Source: Siderastrea radians
Taxonomy: Eukaryota > Cnidaria > Anthozoa > Scleractinia > Rhizangiidae
Direction: 5' to 3'
NCBI GenBank assembly: GCA_964017195.1
Contig: OZ024890.1
Location: forward strand, 23,249,201 to 23,313,200
Length of the DNA stretch: 64,000 bases
The stretch's first letter is position 1; every line of letters starts with the position of its first letter. Under the pieces are notes generated by a model. It worked only from the letters and a program-made list of their open reading frames with translations. It did not search any database and was not told the origin of the DNA. A program made the translations under genes and the position numbers. Positions 56,701 through 64,000 of the stretch are shown one piece after another.

Positions 56701-59700
56701 GTGATGTGATCTTAGGGGTCTGGATGCTATAGACGTTACAATCCAGAGGTGCCAGGTCTAGGTTCTTCTTTCTGACCGCTTGGATTTGTGACAAAGCAAA
56801 ATCGAGTTCAACTTCTAATTTACACCATTCTTGTTTACACTTTGTTAATAACCACCTGGTCCGCCTCCTACCAGTTAGGATTTTAAAAATGGTTACCTTA
56901 GATCCTAAATGCGTCATGACATCATTTACTTTATTCGAAAACGGTAATTATATAACCTACTGTAATTAAGTTTATGTTTATGGTTAGATGTGAAAACGTG
57001 GGGAAAAGATGTTAAAGAAATCAAAGATGTTATGAAATTGCCCTTTATTTTTTAGGGTTTCTCTAAGTCAGACTTTATGGGATGTGTAATGAATATAGGG
57101 CAATGTTCCGTCCACTGTCTGTAGTGTGTAGTTCCACCAACCTGGCACATAGTATAAAGAAGGTGGATAAAGACCCCAGCGTTTACTCCCAAGAACCAGA
57201 GCACTCCATGCTGACGCATTAAGCGGCTCTACTCTCCATTGAAAGCCAGACCTCTTGGGCGCCATCTCAAGTGACAGTTGTGGAGGGCGAATATCTTCAT
57301 CTATTACCTAAGTCAAAAGTACATATGCCATAGAATGAAATGAACACAGTCGTGGTATTGTGATATTTGGAGTTTGTAAATGCACTTATAGAGCAACAAG
57401 AGGTACATGTACATCCTGACGTCCTACCCCACCCATAGGTTACAACGTTCATAGAACATATGCAACGTGGGCATTGGAAATTGCACTGTATGTGTGTGCA
57501 CTGTCATTTTTTTTTTGTTTGTTTGTTTTGTTTTCAGTTTTTCCGTTCAGTCGAAGGAAACCTTGAGAGTATGTAGTGAAAACTACTGAGTTGTTACAAA
57601 TTTCTTGTAGAGGTAAAAAGAAAAACAAAATATTATTATAAAATGGCTTCCTTGGTCACTAACCTCCATATAGTCTTGGGAGAATTCCGGGAAATTTATA
57701 TCATCCAGTAGCTCAGGGTAAATCCGATGAAAGTTGTTCATAACGATTTTGGAAGGTTCTCTGTACATATCAGAAAAACGACGGCGAAACTCATTCCACC
57801 GTGAATAGGGAGTAAAGTCCCCCATTATATCAACCTTGACACCTTTTGTCAGGTCCTTTGCTGTCAAAAAAAATTACGACAAAAGTAAATGCCTGCTCTT
57901 ATGCTTCTAGAACAAAATTAATTGTTATGTTTTAGTAAAAAGTGTGGCTGAATAAAAATGAAATATCTAGATAACTATTCAGTCACCGTTTAAGTGATGG
58001 CGGAGGAGATCAAAGATGGGGTCATGGCCAGTAAGAGTTGGATTAAGCCGGCTACTCTCATGTTGAGAATACAGCTTTCGGCCTCTGTCTACCAAATTTA
58101 GTGAGCTTGAGCCACAACGGAACAGCTTAATAAAGAGGGGGCTTAGGGTAGGCGATAGAGTTACACACGCCGATAAAATACCTAGCCATAATTGCAAGAG
58201 ACACCACAACGACCTATACACCCTGGGGACGAAGCTGACGAAGTTGCACACTCAGTTCCAATGCCATCTCTTACCAAGTTGGCTAAAGTTCCAGGATTTT
58301 GTGGCCTCCCAGCTTTCCATCATTCCTGTCAAAATGACGGCTTTACCAGTCTTCATGTACCGCTCAACAAATGTCTCTTTCGAAGGCTGATGAATGCGCT
58401 CGATCGTGCAATCGCTGTTGAGCTGCTCTTTGATCTGCTCCGTCATGTGCTTCAAATAAAACCTTTCTCGCTTCAGTCGTCTTTGACGTCTCTGCTCGTG
58501 TGGTAAGAGGACATTTGAGTCTCCTGCCTTTTGGTTTGTTCCATTAGTTTGAGCAAAGCTTGCTTGTGGACTTTGTACTGGGGAGAAGGCATCAGAATCG
58601 GTTTCATCGGAGATTCCATTATCTAGCATAACAAAACCAATAGTAAGAAGCATTAAAAGTAATTTCGATGCTTCAATTACGAGGCGCTACCCTTCAGACA
58701 GTTTCTGGGTCTCACGACCGAGCTAAACAAGAACCAGAGTCGCCGAGAGTTAATTCAAACTCTTAGAAAGTGCACCAGAGTCAATGAGAGTTCACGAGAG
58801 TTATAGGCCAAAATTAAAAAAGCGAGAGTTTCAACCTCCATGTGGTGTTTACTCTTTCAAAGAGGCTGGGTATCGATGCTGGATTTAAATTTAAGGAGAT
58901 TCAAACTCTTCGAGATCGAAGGGACAAGAGCACAGCTATACTTTGATCATGAACTCTCGTTAACTCTCATTATCGTTTAGCTGGGGCTTTGAGAGACTAC
59001 TTCCGGTTTTCATCTGCCAGACCTGATACTGAAATAATTGTCAACAGTCAGTAATAAACAGCAAGTGTAAAAGTACAAAACGACCATTAGTCAACCTTGG
59101 ACCAAAAACAGCTGTCAGCGGCTAACAGTTCCTTTGGGTGAATTCTGAGTGTTTGAGAAAGTTTCAGTCCGCTATATTCGAGCAAACCTTTGACGAAAAC
59201 TGGGAAAGTACAACCCTCGTATCACACTAAGAAATTCCGTTATAGGAGCATCAAAGGTGCTATTTTTGATACCAAAAAAAAAACCAAGAAACTCTCCGCC
59301 ACTTAAATATTCAAGCTGATCTCAGAGTTTTTAGTGTCCACGCTAGAAAGACACACAAGGGATACAAAAAATATATATTATCAGCCGGGTTCCGCCATCA
59401 TGTAAAATTTCAATGTTGTTTCCTCTTTGAACCAGTTATGTTACAAGAAAAATGCAAAGTCAATAATTAAAAAACTGTTCCACAGCTGTACGTACACTCG
59501 GGGTGATGACTGTTAAGATTCTACAATGACTTAGAGTTATTATAATTTCTCTTACCTTCATGATTTCTGATTAAGAATGAGTCGCTGCTACCGCAATCGT
59601 CAGGAGAACTACTTGCACAGATTTGTACTTTATAACTGCCAGTTTGAATGCTTTGCGGAATCAGCCAGTGGTGTATCATCTGATCCTCGTTAAACTCGCT

Positions 59701-59979
59701 TAATCCTGTTGAAATATCCGCAACTTTGTTTTCTTCATTGTCCATCAGCGCTATATTCCATTTGAAGGAGAATTTTGACTGAGACCAGGTGATCGGGTAG
59801 GAATTCTGTCCTGATATCCAAATGGCGTCTTTGCCTGGTTCAGTTACCGTTATTTTATTTTGTTGATTTAAAGTGCAATGACCAGTTCGTGCACAGAAGA
59901 TGAACAATTCTAATACTAGTGCTAGGTACGCTGTGATTTTTTCTTGCAACATTTTTTCAAGTTCTTTTCTCGCGGTCAT
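53651..59979 (-). CDS. Secreted protein with Kre9/KNH-like domain fused to a JMJD6-like JmjC domain (eight exons)
   Basis: Exons: 59556-59979, 58275-58622, 57664-57860, 57142-57307, 56329-56522, about 54840-55005, 54488-54721, 53651-53713. All junctions except the donor of exon 6 are phase-consistent. The protein is near 595 residues. It has a signal peptide (core AYLALVLELFIFC) and a Kre9/KNH-type domain (about 43-138, ITVTEPGKDAIWISG...YPITW). A linker and the JmjC/cupin fold follow (SKETFVERYMKTGKAVIL; DFTPYSRWNEFR; PLNASAWSALVLGSKRW; PGEILYIPSGWW). JmjC enzymes bind iron through HxD and a distal His. Here the aligned residues are R348, E350 and W431, while the 2-oxoglutarate lysine (K365) is kept. 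A catalytically dead, extracellular or ER-luminal role is inferred. The tail is acidic (EGSDVEEDSYRSELNA). Confidence 0.75.
54488..54721 (-). CDS. JmjC gene exon 7
   Basis: Starts after TTATTGTAG with KSVCDEASIRDC and ends AAG/GTAGGA. 78 codons, phase 0 on both sides, Asp/Glu-rich with VFIQLRHYLAKHNPELL. The broken copy at 6070-6555 shows that both splice sites predate the duplication. Confidence 0.7.
54840..55005 (-). CDS. JmjC gene exon 6 (3' limit uncertain)
   Basis: After TGATGTCAG the frame runs EFVAMRPIIDLNGFFRELEL and on to about 54830. Phase 0 entry fits the end of exon 5, where JMJD6-type proteins follow the fold with a short helix region. No single donor is clearly best; GAG/GTTCTC and CTG/GTTCAA keep phase 0. 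Confidence 0.5.
55030..55880. other. Intron sequence
   Basis: Frames on the minus strand (around 55348-55712) are open for up to 110 codons but have no domain and no matching splice sites; I do not call a gene. Confidence 0.4.
55885..56070. repeat. Dispersed MITE-like repeat
   Basis: TGGTGCTGCGTCGG, CAACTGAGTTGATCAGGTAA and the inverse TTACCTTTATCAACTCAGTT give inverted arms around a core with GCTGACGTTTCGAGCG. Fragments of the family lie at 7190-7370 and 16128-16205. Confidence 0.65.
56329..56522 (-). CDS. JmjC gene exon 5
   Basis: It encodes HNNHQTQDSQQSESFTWW and then YKPLECIQEPGEILYIPSGW, ending CAG/GTTAGT. The position of the distal iron-binding His is a Trp (GWWW). Confidence 0.78.
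57142..57307 (-). CDS. JmjC gene exon 4
   Basis: It starts VIDEDIRPPQLSLEM after GACTTAG and ends CCAG/GTTGGT. It carries RVEPLNASAWSALV in place of the family's HxDPxxTSAWNxL. The frame stays open 25 codons past the donor and reads WWNYTLQTVDG, oddly like the distal GWW motif of exon 5; this may be a chance match or a duplicated piece. Confidence 0.78.
57664..57860 (-). CDS. JmjC gene exon 3
   Basis: After TTTTTGACAG: KDLTKGVKVDIMGDFTPY, then NFHRIYPELLDDINFPEF, ending GAG/GTTAGT. It corresponds to the N-terminal strands of the JmjC fold. Confidence 0.8.
58275..58622 (-). CDS. JmjC gene exon 2
   Basis: After TTATGCTAG: NGISDETDSDAFSPVQSPQ, a basic stretch (LPHEQRRQRRLKRERF) and the JmjC lead-in KTGKAVILTGMMESWEA. 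The donor is CTTG/GTAAGA. The disordered linker joins the Kre9-like domain to the cupin fold. Confidence 0.8.
58680..59010. repeat. Inverted-repeat sequence rich in GAGAGTT
   Basis: GTCTCACGACCGAGCTAAAC near 58710 and a GAGAGTT-rich left side are mirrored by AACTCTC-rich sequence and TTTAGCTGGGGCTTTGAGAG near 58980. Likely a MITE in intron 1 of the JmjC gene. Confidence 0.45.
59556..59979 (-). CDS. JmjC gene exon 1: signal peptide and Kre9/KNH-like domain
   Basis: 141 codons and one base, ending GAAG/GTAAGA. It starts at ATG 59979; a second ATG at codon 10 (MLQEKITAYLALVL) gives a more typical signal peptide. The beta-sandwich domain ends VQICASSSPDDCGSSDSFLI, with two Cys likely to be paired. 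Confidence 0.8.
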
Positions 59980-59989
59980 GTAGTTCGCT

Positions 59990-61350
59990 TTACTCCTATG
60001 ATAATTATAATAATGTCAATAAAGTAGAAACAAAGAATAATGCTGTGACACGTACTGCAAATGTTTTATTGTTCGCTTGTGTCTGACGTCATGATTGAAG
60101 TTTTGAACCCTTTTATCATAACTTTCAAGTTTTACACAAAATAGTTTTCTAACAACATCTTAGAGCTAAAATGAACAAATTAGAATCGATTAATTAATAA
60201 AGAGAAGAAAATAAATCTAAGCATGCAATGTGCGTGTTTTTTTCTTGGAAATCAGCAAGATTGGATTTTTTCAATCAGTTACTCCTTTCAGCCACTGCTT
60301 GAATCAGCTCAGTATAGACAGTATATCTTTTTTTTAGAGACCAAATTTCCAACATTTGTTTCAGGAAAGCCCCTCTTACATAGTTTATAGTATTTACATG
60401 TTTATAGTTGCAACAATCATTTGTACGGATTCGCATGAAACTTTAAATTACGAGTTATAAATTTTGATTTTTATCAACTGATCGCCTGAGAACTCTTGTA
60501 GTCGAAATATCACAACTCTAACATGACTTTTTTTATTCCAGTCTTCATGATGTATCTCTTTAACTTTCATAAATGATAGCAAATGTTGTCATGCTTTTTT
60601 GGCATAGATTAAAATATAATTGTTAGCACAGGTGGCAGGTTGACAAACATAGCCTACATTCAAGCGTCCACTGATATCATGCAAAACATCTAAACTGATT
60701 AATCTACTCTTTCAAATGCAAAGGCATAATTTATTATTGGTTGAAAGCATCTCACCATCACCTGAATGAAACATCAATTATTTTTGGCGATCATTTTGAA
60801 GTAGAAAAGTAGAAACTATCACTGAGTTGTATTTCATCTCTTAATACTCTAGGGAGACTTATGTAGAAATTGGGCCACTGAATCCGATATAGTCACCTTG
60901 GCCCCATTTAAGGCCTAAAAAAGTGTAACCGACACCTGACGTTTACCGACAGCCCGTGAAACGAAATGAGACTCGAAAAACACCGGATGTAAATACGGAT
61001 GAGCTTATCTGGTGTCACCACAGATCAGATTCCTGGAAACGAATTTTATAGCTAAGTTATTCCTGCAGGCGTGGAAGTGATACCTACATCAGGTTTACTA
61101 GTTCCAATATTCCATTTGCAAGTTTTTGTCTACCAAGCTGTAGTCTTAGGACTTGACCGGCTATGTGATCGGTCGAAACGACTGAAAATGGAAAATACTT
61201 ATCGATCACTCCAAATAGAGGGAACAGCATTTAGGGTGCGTGCTTTCTCTTTTCTCTTAAAATTAATAACAACCAAGAGAGGATAAATACATTCTCTCTT
61301 GTAACAACTGAATTAAGTCACGTTGTGCACTGAGAAATTTCCCTTGCTTT
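59990..61350. other. No gene recognised
   Basis: Upstream region of the JmjC gene: AT-rich, no repeats or exons that I can support. Confidence 0.4.
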
Positions 61351-61357
61351 GTTTAAT

Positions 61358-62370
61358 ACTGATGTTTTCCTTAGACCATGAGAAGTCGATTTTTTCCTCA
61401 GAGATAAAGTCCAAGTGGAGACAAAACTTTGCGCGCGCTGGCGTGTATATAAAAGTCCTCTCACTGGCAGGAGTCTCGACGGTTCCGTGCAAAAAAGAAG
61501 CGCTATCGACATCTACATGCCCAGCTTCCTACAACTACAAATCTACCCTACCGACCCTTATAATCGATCAGCACATCGTGGACGCGTTTAAATCCATTCT
61601 TTCATCACTTCAATTCCAAATTTGATTTTCTTATTATTTTTTCTTAATTTTAATACAACTGCAGTGATGTTTAAATGTTTCAGGGGATTAGATTTATACA
61701 AAGATATCAAATACATCAGCAGTGTTTCAACAAAACGTTCTTCGGTTCTGTCCGTATGTTCCGATACACCGGGAGAGAACCTAGACTTAATTAATTTTCA
61801 ATCGAAATTTTTTTTTCAGCTTCGGTCTCCACACGTTGCGAGTGATCTGACACACCAAAGCATGTTTATTCTAGCAAATGTTTCAAGTTTAACTGGAAAC
61901 AAAACTTTGTGCTTGCTGGCGTGCATACAGAGGTCATACCATTCGCACGACTCTAGACGGTTCCATCCCAAAATGAGGCACTATCTGTATGCCCATCTTC
62001 CTACAACTACCTGACTCCGCCCTACCGACCCTTATAATCGATCAGCCCATTGTGGAAGCGTTTAAATCCATTCTTTCATCACTTCAATTCCAAAATTGAT
62101 TCCTTATTATTTTTTCTTAATTTTAATACAACTGCGGTGATGGGTACTGAAATGTTGCGGGGATTAGTTTTATAGAAAGATATTAAATACACCAGCAATG
62201 TTTCAACAAAACGTTCTTTGTTTCTAGCCGTGTGTTCTAATACGCCGGGAGAGAACCTAGACTTAATTAATTTTGAATTTTTCGTTTTTAAGCTTCGCCG
62301 GTCTCAACACCGTACGGACACACAAAGCATGTTTATTCTAGAAAATGTTTCAATAGTTGTAATAACAAGT
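61358..62370. repeat. Tandem repeat, about 2 units of 477 bp
   Basis: ACAAAACTTTG at 61421 and 61899, and GGGAGAGAACCTAGACTTAA at 61771 and 62247, give a period of 476-478 bp. Frames in the units drift, so they are probably non-coding. Confidence 0.85.
61446..61455 (+). promoter_or_regulatory. TATA-box-like sequence in repeat unit 1
   Basis: TATATAAAAG follows a GCGCGCGCTGGCGTG stretch and precedes CTCTCACTGG. The second unit has lost it (GCATACAGAGG). It could start a transcript through the repeat; no gene is known downstream. Confidence 0.3.
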
Positions 62371-62479
62371 GTTGTTGTGTTGTTGTTATGTCCCAGATGT
62401 GCGCGGGCGCCGTTCTTTCACGCTGCGTCGGAGAACAGCGGATTCACGCTGAGAGTAGCTGCTATTTTTGAATGAACGC

Positions 62480-64000
62480 ATCCTTATAACTTCAACCTGA
62501 CGCTGTGATTTTGTTTGTTTTAATAAGCGGCATCGTTTGTGTATGTTTTTCTGCGGACAGTTCTTAAAATAGCAGTTCACAGAAGTTTCATGGGAAAAAT
62601 TCGACAAAATCAGCAGTCTGTTGATCAGAAGATGTCTTGATGCCGGGGTCTTGATAACCAATGGAACACGCCCCGACGGTCTTGAAACGACTTTTCGATC
62701 GCTAGTACTACATATCGATGCAATTTCATTTAGTACTAGTACTTCGGCGAAATTTATTTTTAGATGATGAAAAAGATCCTTACAGTTCGGGTCACTAATG
62801 GCATTACCACAGAAATGGCTTTCTTATCCACATATTATACTAAATAAACACACGAAGCCTTTCTTCCCGGCCGACATCAGCTTTTGTCGTGTTTGTTCAA
62901 AACGCTCAAAGCCGATAAAGGCTTTTGCCGGTTGCGGATTTATAAGAGTTAGCCACAAGCTTTCAGCAGTGTCGAATAACTGCACATGTTAGATTGATTT
63001 CGTTACTTTTGTCAGGTGCATCCGAGAACGTTGTTAGAAAAAAAAAACCATCTAGTTTCGTGTGACGTGCGCGATTGAACTCTAAACTAGACTGGGGAAT
63101 GTCTTTTGGCATTAATTCGGCTTCAAACTGCTTCGAGCAATTTTTGCTATCGTTATGTTGTCACTTCAATTACAGTTATAACTAGGTGGCATAATAAAGC
63201 CAAATGTATGAAGAATAAGTAGGAAAGCATTAAGATAAGATTGAACTGCGTGGGAACGTAAGGGTCGACGTAAAGACATCCATTTTCGATTCCACTCGGC
63301 GGTCGGCAGTTCTCACTGATGGATGTTGAGTTAGGGAGGGCAAGGGGGGTCATTCTCCCCGTTTTCCCGTACCTTGTAATCCCAGTTTCCGCCGCTTTTG
63401 TTGTTAAGTCCCGCATCTTTCCCCTTTTTGATAGCAAAAAATTACGCAAAGTTACACAATATTCCTTTTTCTACCGCTTCCCGCCACCTAGGGAATCCTG
63501 CTTCCTGCCCTCTCTTTTTCCGCTTCCCTTACACCTCCAGTGCCATTTTTCTCCCGGGTTCTCGCCTAGTTCCCCCCCTCCCCTTCCCCCCCAATGATGG
63601 CCGGTTTGTAGTAAACAACGCACGCAGATCAAAAACCGCCGAGTTAACACGCATCTTACTTTAATTGAACTAGGTAAAAGCAGCAGTAAAACAACGGTTG
63701 TACCGAAGATTTAGTTTAGAACATAGATTAGTTAGATTAGTTACTGAACTCAAATTTATTATTATTCATTAAAAAAAAACATATTTGGCATCTTACAAGA
63801 AGAAATGTCCACAACGGAAACAGCTAGTGCTTTCAAGAAGTCATGGACGTGACAGTGAACTTCGTGGCCAAGAATATTGCACAAAGAAGTGAAAGTTATC
63901 ACAGTTTCATCAGATATACCCCACGTATCAGATGGCAGTTTGGCAACATGAACTTGTTCAATATGAGCCAGGTCACATGCGATTCGCGTGTAGCCGGGGT
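62480..64000. other. No gene recognised
   Basis: Short frames only. 63340-63600 is C/T-rich on the plus strand with several CCC runs. No domain or splice support. Confidence 0.4.

Noticed and set aside
63153..63664. Overlapping frames on both strands
   Set aside because: They lie in a C/T-rich stretch with compositional bias and show no domain.

Overview
The window is animal nuclear DNA, AT-rich, intron-containing and crowded with repeats. I infer a cnidarian, most likely a reef-building (scleractinian) coral. The grounds are a short-chain collagen C4-like gene, a secreted JmjC-type gene, and a dense mix of hAT, piggyBac, CACTA-like, Penelope-like and L1/Tx1-like elements and MITEs. The species call is inference; the gene and repeat structures below are read from the sequence.

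Layout. 1-3 kb: a hAT transposase gene with an intact 643-residue frame (minus). 3.4-6.7 kb: a decayed copy of a segment that recurs in the same order and orientation at 52.3-54.85 kb. It carries a TTAA-flanked piggyBac-type MITE, a near-perfect palindrome, and a broken exon of the JmjC gene. 9.3-9.9 kb: two inverted tRNA-like units. 10.05-27.53 kb: sequence bracketed by a perfect 22-bp inverted repeat starting CACTGG, with matching TTC flanks and subterminal tandem repeats. It looks like one 17.5-kb CACTA-like element, with no CACTA transposase seen, holding a LINE remnant, several nested MITEs, tandem duplications and a few plus-strand exon candidates.

29.2-48.3 kb (minus): a six-exon secreted short-chain collagen gene of about 370 residues. 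Its last intron (15 kb) holds a Penelope-like element 3' part, a 1.49-kb element with long inverted repeats around a zinc-finger gene, and a decayed element with an SF3-type helicase gene facing a C2H2-tyrosine recombinase-Myb gene. Upstream exons at 49.7 and 51.6-51.9 kb read in a compatible phase and would give a membrane-anchored isoform, but one of them carries an in-frame TGA.

53.65-59.98 kb (minus): an eight-exon gene for a secreted protein with a Kre9/KNH-like domain fused to a JMJD6-like JmjC domain that has lost its iron-binding histidines. 61.36-62.37 kb: a tandem repeat of about 477 bp. The remaining stretches show no gene I can support.

The most novel candidates are the helicase plus tyrosine-recombinase element, the secreted pseudo-JmjC fusion, and the giant CACTA-like element. 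Splice-site calls were made by eye from phase-consistent GT/AG sites.
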